Assembly: GCF_001027285.1 (NCBI RefSeq)
Contig: NZ_CP011509.1
Coordinates: 8,518,501 to 8,582,500 of the forward strand
Origin: Archangium gephyra
GTDB lineage: Bacteria > Myxococcota > Myxococcia > Myxococcales > Myxococcaceae
Length of the DNA: 64,000 bases
Direction: 5' to 3'
The stretch's first letter is position 1; each line of letters begins with the position of its first letter. Below the pieces are notes generated by a model that saw only the letters and a program-made list of their open reading frames with translations, ran no database searches and had not been told where the DNA came from. A program made the position numbers and the translations under genes. Positions 35,543 through 45,387 of this stretch are shown here, piece by piece.

Positions 35543-37039
35543 ATGAGCAAAGCCGCACCGGGTCGACGACCGGACTCAGCGCAGGGTCGCTCCCGCTCGC
35601 GTGCGCTCGTGGCCGAGCGGGCGCTCCATGCCAGCAACACCCTGCTGCAGGCGCTCACCGAAGCCCAACTCGAGTTCATCGGGGGCAGCGACGCCCACCT
35701 CCTGTTCGACAAGCTGCTCACCGTGCTGCTGGAGCTGACGGAGAGTGAGTACGGCTTCATCGGCGAGGTGCTCCGCGATGCGCAGGGCACTCCCTCCCTG
35801 CGCAGCCATGCCCTCACCCACGAGTTGCGCGACCTCCAGACGCTCTTCGGCCGGGTGCTCACCACCGGGGAGCCCCTGGTCGCCAACGAGCCGAACCCCC
35901 ACGCGGGCGGACTCCCCGCCGGCCATCCGCCCCTGAACGCGTTGCTCGGCCTGCCCCTCAAGTCCGGCGACGAGCTGGTGGGCCTGGTGGGCATCGCCAA
36001 CCGCCCCGGCGGCTACGGCCCCGAGCTCATCGAGTTCCTCCAGCCCTTCGTCGCCACCTGCTGCAGCATCATCCTGGGGAGGCGCGGCCGGGAGCAGCAG
36101 AAACACACCGAGGAGCTGCTGCGCCAGCGCGAGGAGGAGCTCCAGCGCCACCGGGATCACCTGGAGGAGCTGGTGCAGAGCCGCACCGAGTCGCTGCTCC
36201 ACACCACCGTGGCGCTCGAGGAGCGGCAGGCCCAGCTGCTCCACTCCGAGCGCATGGCCTCGCTGGGGCAGCTCGTGGCCGGCATCGCCCATGAGATCAA
36301 CAACCCCCTGGGCTACATCACCAGCAACCTGGCCACCCTCACCCAGTACCTCTCCGTCTTCACCGGGCTGCTCAAGCTCCACCGCGAGCTGGCGGACGGG
36401 CTGGGGCCGGAGCTCCAGGGGCCCCGGGCCGAGCTGCTCGAGCGCATCCGCTCCCTCGAGCAACAGGAGGACCTCGACTACATCCTGGGCGACGTGAACG
36501 AGCTGCTCAGCGACTCGCGCGAGGGTGCCCACCGCGTGGCGGACATCGTGCAGAGCCTCAAGGCCTTCGTCCGGGAGGACTCCAAGCAGCCGGAGCTGGT
36601 GGACGTGAACAAGGAGCTGGCCACCACGCTCAAGGTGGTGTGGAACCAGCTCAAGTACCGGTGCGAGGTGAAGTGCGACTACGCCCAGGTGCCCCCCATC
36701 CTCGGCCGCCCCGCCCAGCTCAACCAGGTGTTCACCCACCTGCTGCTCAACGCCGTCCAGGCGATTCCCGAGCGCGGCGTCATCCACGTCACCACGCTGC
36801 ACGAGGGGGACGAGGTGCTCGTGCGCATCTCCGACACCGGCCATGGCATGACGCCGGAGGTGCTCTCCAAGATCTTCAGCCCGTTCTTCACCACCAAGCC
36901 GCCCGGCAAGGGCGCGGGGCTGGGCCTGTCCATCAGCGAGGGCATCATCACGAGCCACAAGGGCCGCATCGAGGTCCAGAGCCAGTTCGGCCAGGGCAGC
37001 ACCTTCACGGTGCGGCTCCCCGTCGCCAAGGACCTCTGA
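35543..37039 (+). CDS. GAF-domain sensor histidine kinase
   Basis: A 498-residue cytoplasmic histidine kinase. Residues about 45-180 form a GAF domain (LLFDKLLTVLLELTESEYGF, NALLGLPLKSGDELVGLVGI). A coiled-coil (about 185-240) follows. Then come the H-box SLGQLVAGIAHEINNPLGY with His250, and an ATPase domain with the N-box (VFTHLLLNAVQAI), DTGHGM and GAGLGLSISEG, all intact. There is no transmembrane helix and no adjacent response regulator, so it is an orphan kinase. It is closely similar in design and sequence to the kinase at 39530-41806, which adds a PAS domain. Confidence 0.9.
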   Translation: MSKAAPGRRPDSAQGRSRSRALVAERALHASNTLLQALTEAQLEFIGGSDAHLLFDKLLTVLLELTESEYGFIGEVLRDAQGTPSLRSHALTHELRDLQTLFGRVLTTGEPLVANEPNPHAGGLPAGHPPLNALLGLPLKSGDELVGLVGIANRPGGYGPELIEFLQPFVATCCSIILGRRGREQQKHTEELLRQREEELQRHRDHLEELVQSRTESLLHTTVALEERQAQLLHSERMASLGQLVAGIAHEINNPLGYITSNLATLTQYLSVFTGLLKLHRELADGLGPELQGPRAELLERIRSLEQQEDLDYILGDVNELLSDSREGAHRVADIVQSLKAFVREDSKQPELVDVNKELATTLKVVWNQLKYRCEVKCDYAQVPPILGRPAQLNQVFTHLLLNAVQAIPERGVIHVTTLHEGDEVLVRISDTGHGMTPEVLSKIFSPFFTTKPPGKGAGLGLSISEGIITSHKGRIEVQSQFGQGSTFTVRLPVAKDL

Positions 37040-37147
37040 GCAGGCGCCCGCTCCGCCCGCCCGGCCAGCGACCCGGCCACCGGGCTCCGAGGAGCCGGCC
37101 GTCACATTTCCTGAAGCGCCGCATCCATCTCCAGCGAGGAGGAGTGC

Positions 37148-37699
37148 ATGCCGGAGCTTCGAGCAACCCGAGCCGGGTGGAAGGTGCTGCTCATGGCCAG
37201 CGTCCTGGCGCTTCCCGCGGGGGCGGCGAACGGGCCGGGTGTGGGCCAGCCCCTGCCCGGCTTCACGGGGAAGGATCTCCTGGGCCAGGAGCACTCGAGC
37301 CGGGAGTACGCGGGCCAGCCCACGCTGCTCGTCGCCATCACCGACAAGAACGCCGGTGACGAGATGCGGCGGTGGTTCGAGGCCGCCGATCAGCACGCCC
37401 CCGGCAGCGTCCAGCGCGAGTCCATCATCTCCCTCCACCTGCCCTTCTTCGTGGGCGTGGGCACGGTGCGCCGCCGCGTGCAGGCCCAGGTGCCCCGGCC
37501 CTTCTGGGATGACACCCTGCTCGACCGCGATGGCACCCTGGCCCGGACGCTGGGCCTCGGCTCCAGCAAGGAGCCCTTCGTCATCGCCCTCGACGGTCAG
37601 GGCCGGGTGCTCGCCGTCGTGAATGGCAAGGCCGATTCGCCCCAGGCCTCGCGCATCTGGTCATCCCTCAACAGAGACCCGTCCACGAAAGAAAAGTAG
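37148..37699 (+). CDS. Secreted thioredoxin-fold protein lacking the CXXC pair
   Basis: A 183-residue exported protein. Residues 1-27 form a signal peptide (WKVLLMASVLALPAGAANG). The rest resembles YtfJ/redoxin-type thioredoxin folds: VGQPLPGFTGKDLLGQEHSS, the FVIALDGQGRVLAVV strand pair, and a conserved-looking WDDTLLDRDG. No cysteine occurs in the mature part, so it cannot act as a dithiol oxidoreductase; it may be a binding or chaperone variant. An SD-like GAGGAGG is present a few bases before the start. The neighbours are a histidine kinase and a small hypothetical protein. Confidence 0.65.
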   Translation: MPELRATRAGWKVLLMASVLALPAGAANGPGVGQPLPGFTGKDLLGQEHSSREYAGQPTLLVAITDKNAGDEMRRWFEAADQHAPGSVQRESIISLHLPFFVGVGTVRRRVQAQVPRPFWDDTLLDRDGTLARTLGLGSSKEPFVIALDGQGRVLAVVNGKADSPQASRIWSSLNRDPSTKEK

Positions 37700-37777
37700 A
37701 AATGACGCAACCCGAAACGCTTCACTTGCGATAATCTAATGACCGCTTTTCTTGGCTCTTGAGACCGGAGGCTCCGC

Positions 37778-38071
37778 ATGTGGATCGAAACCATCGTCAT
37801 GCCCCGGGAAGAGCCCGCCGCCCACTATCGCCCCGCGCCCCAGCGGGACCGCGCGGCCGCCCAGGCGTCGGCGTGCGCACTGGGTGAGCAGTTTCGCGAC
37901 ACCGTGCTGAGCTACCTCCAGTCCCATGCGTTGATGGACTCGGTGAGATGGGTCAGCGCTCCGGGGAGCATCCCGTTGGTGACGCTCCACTGCACCTCCA
38001 CCGTGTTGGAGCAGCTTCAGCGAGAGCCCCGCTTCGAGGCGGGCCGCTCCCTGACGTTCCCGGCGTATTGA
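37778..38071 (+). CDS. Small hypothetical protein
   Basis: A 97-residue protein with no recognised family. It is soluble, with a C-terminal half (SVRWVSAPGSIPLVTLHCTS, then VLEQLQREPRFEAGRSLTF) reminiscent of small alpha-beta folds where a terminal strand runs into a FEAG turn. The ATG has GGAGG seven bases upstream. The 78 bases upstream are AT-rich, with a TAATCT box that could be a -10, though no good -35 is visible. Confidence 0.6.
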   Translation: MWIETIVMPREEPAAHYRPAPQRDRAAAQASACALGEQFRDTVLSYLQSHALMDSVRWVSAPGSIPLVTLHCTSTVLEQLQREPRFEAGRSLTFPAY

Positions 38072-38172
38072 GCGGGGACCCCGCTCCGCCGGTGTAGGCG
38101 AACACACCACACATCGGGAAAGGGAGCAGGCGGCCGGGCGCGACGGGAGAGGTTCTGTTATTCAGGGGACTC

Positions 38173-39429
<1,257 letters not shown>

Positions 39430-39529
39430 CACGGAGCGTCCCGGGAGCGGAGGCGTGTAACTCCAGGAGACTTCAGGTAGATTTCCGTCCCCGGACGCCG
39501 TTCGCCGTACTCTCCCAAGGTCCCCCTCC

Positions 39530-41806
39530 ATGGCTTCCCTTCCCCAAGGCCCAGCTCCGGTCTCCCGGGAGTCCTCCGGTGTGACCATCGGTGGTGAGAG
39601 CTCCGCCGAGGAGAAGCTGCGGGCCAGCAACGCCCTGCTGCGGGCGATCTCCTCGGCCCAGGCGGACTTCATCCGGGGGGGAGAGCCACGGGACCTCCTC
39701 CACCGGCTGCTCGCGGTGGTGCTGGAGCTGACGGGCAGCACGTCCGGCGTCATCGGTGAGGTGCTCGCCGGCACCAGTGCCCCGGCCTCGCTCCGGCTCC
39801 TCGCCAGCGTTCCCCGGGAGGATGACGGCACCACCTGGGAGCTCGGCGCCACGCGGGACGCACCGGCCCAGGAGCCGGGCTCGCTGCGCGCGATCGCGGG
39901 AGCCGTCTTCACCTCGGGCGCGCCCGTGCAGGGCGGAGGCCCCGGCGCGCGGCACACCTTCCTCGGGCTGCCGCTGGAGTCCGGGGGGGAGCGGGTGGGA
40001 CTGGTGGGGCTCGCCCAACGCCCGGGCGGCTACGACGCCGGGCTCATCGACTTCCTCCAGCCCTTCCTCACCGCCTGCGGGGACCTGCTCGCGGGCGGAC
40101 GCAACGAGCAGCGGCGGCGGCGGGCCGAGCAGGAGCTGCGCCAGACGCAGGAGGCCAGCGCCGAGCGCGTGCGGCTGCTGGCCGAGCGCCTGCGGCTGAT
40201 GATGGACAGCGTGCAGGACGGCCTGTGGGACCTGGACATGACCACGGGCCGGCTGTTCGCGAACCGGGCGTGGATGGGCATGCTGGGCTACGCCGAGGGC
40301 GAGCTCGAGCACACCCAGGGCACGTGGATGAGCCTGTGCCATCCCGAGGACGCGGAAGAGACCGAGCGGCTCGTCCAGGAGCACCTCAAGGGCGCCATTG
40401 CCCTCGTCGAGCGCGAGCAGCGCATGCGGCGCAAGGATGGCGGGTGGAGCTGGGTGCTGACCCGGGCGCGGGTGGTGGCGCGTGACGAGCAGGGCCGCCC
40501 GCTGCGCATGGTGGGCACCAACGTGGACATCACCACGCAGAAGCGCACCGAGGAGCGCCTGCGCGCGCTGATCCGCACCCTCCCGGACATCGTCCTGCGC
40601 CAGAGCGCGGACGGCACCTACCTGGACTACCACGCCCCCAAGCCCGAGGACCTGGCCGTCCCTCCCGAGAAGCTCATCGGCAGCAACATGCGCGAGGCCC
40701 CGTTCCCCGCGTCCCTGCTCGACAAGATGTTCATGCACCTGGGGCGCGCCATCCGCGAAGGCACCCTGGAGGTGTTCGACTACGCGTTGGAGATGCCGGA
40801 AGGGCGCGAGTACTACGAGGCCCGTATCCGCCGCAGCGGCTCCGACGAGGCCGTGTCCATCATCCGCAACATCACCGAGCGCAAGCTGTTCGAGTCGCGC
40901 CTGCTCCAGCAGGAAGAGGAGCTGCGGCGCCACCGCGACAGCCTCGAGGAGCTGGTGCGCAACCGCAGCGAGAAGCTGCTCAAGGCCACCATCGAGCTGG
41001 AGGAGCAGCAGGCCCAGCTCATCCAGGCCGAGAAGATGGCCTCGCTGGGGCAGATGGCCGCGGGCGTCGCGCATGAGATCAACAACCCGGTCAGCTACGT
41101 GATGAGCAACCTGGGGACGCTCGACCAGTACGTCTCCTCGCTCTCGCCGCTGCTGCAGCTGCAGCGTGAGCTGCTGTCCAACCCGGGCGGCTCCCTCACG
41201 GAGCAGCTCGAGCGGATGGCCGAGCTGTGGAAGCAGGAGGAGGTGGACTACCTGCTCAGCGACATGCCGGAGCTCATCGAGGAGTCGCTGGCGGGCACCC
41301 GGCGCATCAAGGAGATCGCCGCGAGCCTGCGCTCGTTCGCGCGAGAGGACACGGGCGAGCCCCAGCTGGTGGACGTGAACACCGAGCTGGCCTCCACGCT
41401 GAAGATCGTCTGGAACGAGCTCAAGTACAAATGCGAGGTGAAGCGCGACTTCGGTCCGCTGCCGCCCGTGAGCTGCCACCCCACGCAGATCTCCCAGGTG
41501 TTCACCAACCTGCTCGTCAACGCGGCCCATGCCATTGAAACGCGGGGGGAGATCCGCATCCGCACCCGGCAGGAGGGCAGCGAGGTGGTGGTGGAGATCG
41601 CCGACACCGGCAAGGGCATGACGCAGGAGACGCTCTCCAAGCTCTTCACGCCCTTCTTCACCACCAAGCCGCGCGGCCAGGGCACGGGCCTGGGGCTGTC
41701 CGTCAGCTACGGCATCATCGCGAAGCACAAGGGCCGCATCGACGTGCAGAGCCAGCCGGGCCAGGGCAGCACCTTCACCATCCGCCTGCCCGCCGCGCAG
41801 CGCTGA
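39530..41806 (+). CDS. GAF-PAS sensor histidine kinase
   Basis: A 758-residue cytoplasmic histidine kinase. It has an N-terminal GAF domain (about 45-185: LLHRLLAVVLELTGSTSGVI), a PAS domain with PAC motif (about 225-345: VQDGLWDLDMTTGRLFANRA), and a second PAS-like region (about 345-460). The H-box is SLGQMAAGVAHEINNPVSY with His515, and the ATPase domain has DTGKGM and GTGLGLSVSYG. No membrane helix and no adjacent receiver protein. The first 150 residues and the whole kinase core resemble the enzyme at 35543-37039, indicating duplication followed by insertion or loss of PAS modules. Confidence 0.9.
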   Translation: MASLPQGPAPVSRESSGVTIGGESSAEEKLRASNALLRAISSAQADFIRGGEPRDLLHRLLAVVLELTGSTSGVIGEVLAGTSAPASLRLLASVPREDDGTTWELGATRDAPAQEPGSLRAIAGAVFTSGAPVQGGGPGARHTFLGLPLESGGERVGLVGLAQRPGGYDAGLIDFLQPFLTACGDLLAGGRNEQRRRRAEQELRQTQEASAERVRLLAERLRLMMDSVQDGLWDLDMTTGRLFANRAWMGMLGYAEGELEHTQGTWMSLCHPEDAEETERLVQEHLKGAIALVEREQRMRRKDGGWSWVLTRARVVARDEQGRPLRMVGTNVDITTQKRTEERLRALIRTLPDIVLRQSADGTYLDYHAPKPEDLAVPPEKLIGSNMREAPFPASLLDKMFMHLGRAIREGTLEVFDYALEMPEGREYYEARIRRSGSDEAVSIIRNITERKLFESRLLQQEEELRRHRDSLEELVRNRSEKLLKATIELEEQQAQLIQAEKMASLGQMAAGVAHEINNPVSYVMSNLGTLDQYVSSLSPLLQLQRELLSNPGGSLTEQLERMAELWKQEEVDYLLSDMPELIEESLAGTRRIKEIAASLRSFAREDTGEPQLVDVNTELASTLKIVWNELKYKCEVKRDFGPLPPVSCHPTQISQVFTNLLVNAAHAIETRGEIRIRTRQEGSEVVVEIADTGKGMTQETLSKLFTPFFTTKPRGQGTGLGLSVSYGIIAKHKGRIDVQSQPGQGSTFTIRLPAAQR

Positions 41807-41824
41807 GGCCCGCGGAACTGAAGC

Positions 41825-43171
41825 TCAACGCCGCAACCCGGCCGCGTTCAACGGCAGCCGCAGCCGCGCGCGGCACCCCGGCCCTTCCGTCCGGTTCTCC
41901 AGGCGCAGACTGCCCCCGTGCGCCTCGGCGATCTGCCGGCTGAGCGCCAGCCCGATGCCACTGCCCTCCGGCTTCGTCGTGAAGAAGGGCACGAAGAGGT
42001 TGGCCGTGTCCGCCAGGCCCGGGCCCTCGTCCTCCACCCACACCTCCACCGCGTCCGCCGACGGGGCCGTCCAGGACACCCACACCCTGCCCTGACGCTC
42101 GCGCGCCGCGTCCACCGCGTTGCGCACCAGGTTGATGAGCAGCTGCTCCAGCTGATCTCCGTCCGCGCTCACCACGAGCATGGGGCCCGGACGGACCTCC
42201 ACCGCCAGCCGCGTCTCCAGCGCCACCACCCGCCGCACCCAGGGGTCCACCTCCACGGGCGAGAGCCTCGGCGGCGGCAGGCGCGCCAGCCGGGCATAGG
42301 CGGACATGAAGCGCCCCAGCGACTCGCTGCGCCGCGCGATGATGCCCAGGCCCATCCGCGCGTCCTCCTCCCAGTCCGCCGCCCTCGGCACCTGCGCCAG
42401 CGAGTCCTTCAACGAATCCGAGATGGAGTGGATGGGCGCCAGCGAGTTGTTGATCTCATGGCTCAGCACCCGGACCATCCGCCGCCACGCCTCGCGCTCC
42501 TCCTCGCGCAACGCCAGCCGCAGGTCCGCGAGCACCACCAGTTGGTGGGGCAGTCCGCCCTGCCGGAACGTCCCCCGGCGCAGCTCGTACGGCCCGCCCT
42601 CCACCGCGAAGGTGCGCGTGAGGCGCCGCGGCACCGGGCCCTCCAGCAGCTCCGTGAGCCCGAGCCCCTCCGCCTTCTGGTTCATCAGCCGCGCGCGAGG
42701 CAGCCCGAGCAGCCGCTCCCCGGCGCGGTTGACGAGCTTCAGCGTGCCCTCGGCGTCGAAGGTCAGCACCGCGACGTCGATCTCCTGCATCACCTGGGTG
42801 AGGAGCACGTCGGCCTCCATGGCCCCCAGCCGCTGCTGGCGCAGCGTCTCGGCCAGGGTGTTGGTCTCCAGGTACACCTCGCCCAGGGGATCTCCCCCCC
42901 GCGCGCCACGCCCGCGCACCGAATAGTCCTCCTCGCGCAGGGCCGCGAGCAGGTTGGCCACCGTCTGCAGCGGGCGGGTGACGCGCTCGCGGACGGAGAG
43001 CGCCGCGCCCAGGTGCACGCCCAGCACCAGGACGGAGAGCGTCCAGCACACCTTGGCGCTTGCGTCGCCTCCCCACAGGAGCGCGAGCGCGGTGACGGAG
43101 CCCGGCAGGCCCGCCAGCAGCGCCAGCAGGAAGATGTGGAGGTCGTGCGCGAGCGGCTTGCGCCGGCTCAC
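41825..43171 (-). CDS. NtrY-like membrane sensor histidine kinase
   Basis: A 448-residue sensor with two N-terminal membrane helices (IFLLALLAGLPGSVTALALL and CWTLSVLVLGVHLGAAL), a HAMP-like linker, a PAS domain (about 118-225: LTFDAEGTLKLVNRAGERLL) and a kinase core with His238 (RVLSHEINNSLAPIHS), DEGPGL and GSGIGLALS. The HEINNSLAPI box is typical of NtrY-type kinases that signal to NtrC-family regulators. Its start overlaps the stop of the upstream regulator gene by four bases, so the pair is a coupled two-component system. It is the last gene downstream of the efflux operon. Confidence 0.92.
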   Translation of the reverse strand: MSRRKPLAHDLHIFLLALLAGLPGSVTALALLWGGDASAKVCWTLSVLVLGVHLGAALSVRERVTRPLQTVANLLAALREEDYSVRGRGARGGDPLGEVYLETNTLAETLRQQRLGAMEADVLLTQVMQEIDVAVLTFDAEGTLKLVNRAGERLLGLPRARLMNQKAEGLGLTELLEGPVPRRLTRTFAVEGGPYELRRGTFRQGGLPHQLVVLADLRLALREEEREAWRRMVRVLSHEINNSLAPIHSISDSLKDSLAQVPRAADWEEDARMGLGIIARRSESLGRFMSAYARLARLPPPRLSPVEVDPWVRRVVALETRLAVEVRPGPMLVVSADGDQLEQLLINLVRNAVDAARERQGRVWVSWTAPSADAVEVWVEDEGPGLADTANLFVPFFTTKPEGSGIGLALSRQIAEAHGGSLRLENRTEGPGCRARLRLPLNAAGLRR

Positions 43172-44586
43172 CGGGCGCCCTTGATGCCGTAGTACTGCAT
43201 GCGGCGGTAGAGCGCGCTGCGCGACAGGCCGAGCGCCTTCGCCGCGTCACTGACATTGCCCTCGTGCCGGCCCAGGGAGCGCTCGATGAGGTAGCGCTCC
43301 ACCTCCTCCAGCGTCATCTCCTCCAGCCGGGCCTGGCCCTCGCGGCCGCCACCGCTCCGCCGCAGCAGGAAGTCCTCCGCCGTCACCTCGTCCGTGCCGG
43401 CCATGAGCAGCGCGCGCTCCACCGCGTGCTCCAGCTCGCGCACGTTGCCGGGCCATGGGTAGGCCATCAGCGCGTCCAACGCGGACGGCGACAGCTTCAG
43501 GCCCGAGCGCCCGTAGCGCTGGCCGTGGATGTTGAGGAAGTGCGCCGCCAGCAGGGCGATGTCCTCGCGCCGCTCTCGCAGGGGAGGCAGGTGCACCTCC
43601 ACCGTGTTGAGGCGGTAGAGCAGGTCCTCACGGAAGCGGCCCTCGGCCACCGCCTTGGACAGGTCCACGTTCGTCGCGGAGACGACGCGCACCGACACCC
43701 GGCGCACCTTCGAGGAGCCCACCGGGTGCAGCTCGCCCGTCTGCAGCACGCGCAACAGCTTGGCCTGCTGGGTGAGCGGCATGTTGCCGATTTCATCCAG
43801 GAAGAGCGTCCCGCCATCCGCCAGCTCGAAGCAGCCGATGCGGTCCGTCTTCGCGTCCGTGAAGGCCCCCTTCACGTGGCCAAACAGCTCGCTCTCGAAG
43901 ATGCCCTCGGACAGGCCTCCCGAGTTGACGGCGACGAAGGGGCGCTCGGGACGGCCCGAGGCCGTGTGGATCCACCGCGCCACCACTTCCTTGCCCGTGC
44001 CATGCTCGCCGGTGATGAGGACGTTGGCTCCCGAGGGCGCCACGCGCTCCACCATGCGGCGGATGGGCTGCATCGCCCGCGACTCACCGACGAAGGTGGG
44101 GCGCTCCCCGCCCTTGCGCAGGTGGGTGTTCTCCTCCTCCAACCGGCGGGAGCGGCGCAGTGCACGGCCCAGCTCGAGCTGCGTGCGCAGCGTGGCCAGC
44201 AGCCGCGTGTTGTCCCACGGCTTCTGCACGTAGTCGCGCGCCCCGCCGCGCATGGCCTCCACCGCGCCCTCCACGCTGCCCCACGCCGTCATCACCACCA
44301 CCGGCAGCGACGGGTCCAACTGGCGCACGCGCGCGAGCAGATCCAACCCCTCGCGCCCGGACGTGGTGTCCCGCGCGTAGTTGAGATCCATCAGCAGCAC
44401 GTCCACGTCCTCCGACTCCAGCGTGGCCAGGACACCGGCCGGGGACTGGGCGGTGTGGATGGCGTACCCGTCCCGCTTGAGCAGGAAACGCAACGCCTCC
44501 AGCACGTCGGCCTGATCATCGGCGATGAGGATGCGCGGCTGCGGCGCGCTGGCGGGGGCTGGGGTGGCGGAGACGGGCTCGGACAC
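43168..44586 (-). CDS. NtrC-family sigma-54 activator response regulator (GAFTDA variant)
   Basis: A 472-residue enhancer-binding protein. Receiver (about 17-130) with phosphoacceptor Asp67 (LLMDLNYARD). AAA+ domain (about 165-395) with Walker A GEHGTGKE (193-200), Walker B GGTLFLDEIG and the sensor arginines in REDLLYRLN. C-terminal Fis-type HTH (NVSDAAKALGLSRSALYRRM). The sigma-54 contact loop reads GAFTDA (240-245) where most activators have GAFTGA; this variant occurs in several activator groups. It is translationally coupled to the NtrY-like kinase and follows the efflux genes, so it probably activates that operon. Confidence 0.94.
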   Translation of the reverse strand: MSEPVSATPAPASAPQPRILIADDQADVLEALRFLLKRDGYAIHTAQSPAGVLATLESEDVDVLLMDLNYARDTTSGREGLDLLARVRQLDPSLPVVVMTAWGSVEGAVEAMRGGARDYVQKPWDNTRLLATLRTQLELGRALRRSRRLEEENTHLRKGGERPTFVGESRAMQPIRRMVERVAPSGANVLITGEHGTGKEVVARWIHTASGRPERPFVAVNSGGLSEGIFESELFGHVKGAFTDAKTDRIGCFELADGGTLFLDEIGNMPLTQQAKLLRVLQTGELHPVGSSKVRRVSVRVVSATNVDLSKAVAEGRFREDLLYRLNTVEVHLPPLRERREDIALLAAHFLNIHGQRYGRSGLKLSPSALDALMAYPWPGNVRELEHAVERALLMAGTDEVTAEDFLLRRSGGGREGQARLEEMTLEEVERYLIERSLGRHEGNVSDAAKALGLSRSALYRRMQYYGIKGAR

Positions 44587-44691
44587 GGCGGATTCCTGGA
44601 GGGAGAGACTCTGCCAGAAGCGGTGACCCGGAGCGAAAACGGAGTGGCCCGGTCTCGCTCTGGGTGGGACGGCGAGGGAGCGGGCGAGGGC

Positions 44692-45369
44692 TCAGCCGGT
44701 CTGGATCCACCCGTCGGAGAGCTGCACGACGCGGTGGCCGTAGGCGGCATTGGCCTCGGAGTGCGTCACCTGCACCACGGTGGTACCAGCGCGGTTGAGG
44801 GCCTGGAACATCTCCATGATCTGCTTCGCCTGGGTGGAGTGCAGGTTGCCGGTGGGCTCGTCGGCGAGCAACACCTTGGGGTTGGCGATGAGGGCGCGCG
44901 CGATGCCCACCACCTGCTGCTGCCCGCCGGAGAGCTGGTTGGGGTACAGGTCCTTCTTCCCCACGAGCTGGAAGCGGTCGAGCATGTCACCCACCAGCGC
45001 CTCGCGCTCGGAGCGCTTGAGGTCCCGGTAGGAGAGCGGCACCTCGAGGTTCTCCGCCACGGTGAGGCTGTCCAGCAGGTGGTACTGCTGGAAGACGAAG
45101 CCGATGGTGCGCTTGGCCAGCTCCGCGCGGCCCTTCGCGCTCAGCGCGTGCACCGCCTGGCCATCCAGGAAGTACTGGCCCTGCCACTCGGCGTCGAGCA
45201 GGCCCAGGATGGACAGCAGCGTGGACTTGCCCGCGCCGGAAGGGCCCATGAGCGTGACGAACTCACCGGGGCGGATGTCGAGCTGGATGCGGCGCAACAC
45301 CCACGTCCGGCCTCCCGCCAGGGGATAGGACTTCTCGACGTCGCGAAGGGAGATGAGGGGTTCGGGCAT
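44692..45369 (-). CDS. MacB/LolD-type ABC transporter ATPase
   Basis: A 225-residue ATP-binding subunit of the MacB/LolD group. Walker [11 protein letters not shown]-loop [12 protein letters not shown], signature LSGGQQQ and Walker [12 protein letters not shown] are intact; the usual LSGGQQQR reads LSGGQQQV here. It lies 18 bases downstream of the duplicated permease gene. A second, different ATPase of the same group lies on the other side of that permease, so the two may form a heterodimer or serve different permeases. Confidence 0.92.
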   Translation of the reverse strand: MPEPLISLRDVEKSYPLAGGRTWVLRRIQLDIRPGEFVTLMGPSGAGKSTLLSILGLLDAEWQGQYFLDGQAVHALSAKGRAELAKRTIGFVFQQYHLLDSLTVAENLEVPLSYRDLKRSEREALVGDMLDRFQLVGKKDLYPNQLSGGQQQVVGIARALIANPKVLLADEPTGNLHSTQAKQIMEMFQALNRAGTTVVQVTHSEANAAYGHRVVQLSDGWIQTG

Positions 45370-45387
45370 GACGGTCGCTCGTTCCCT

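Noticed and set aside
37700-37777. Sigma-70 promoter before the 97-residue gene
   Set aside because: A TAATCT box is visible, but no -35 element lies at an acceptable distance, so I did not list it as a promoter.
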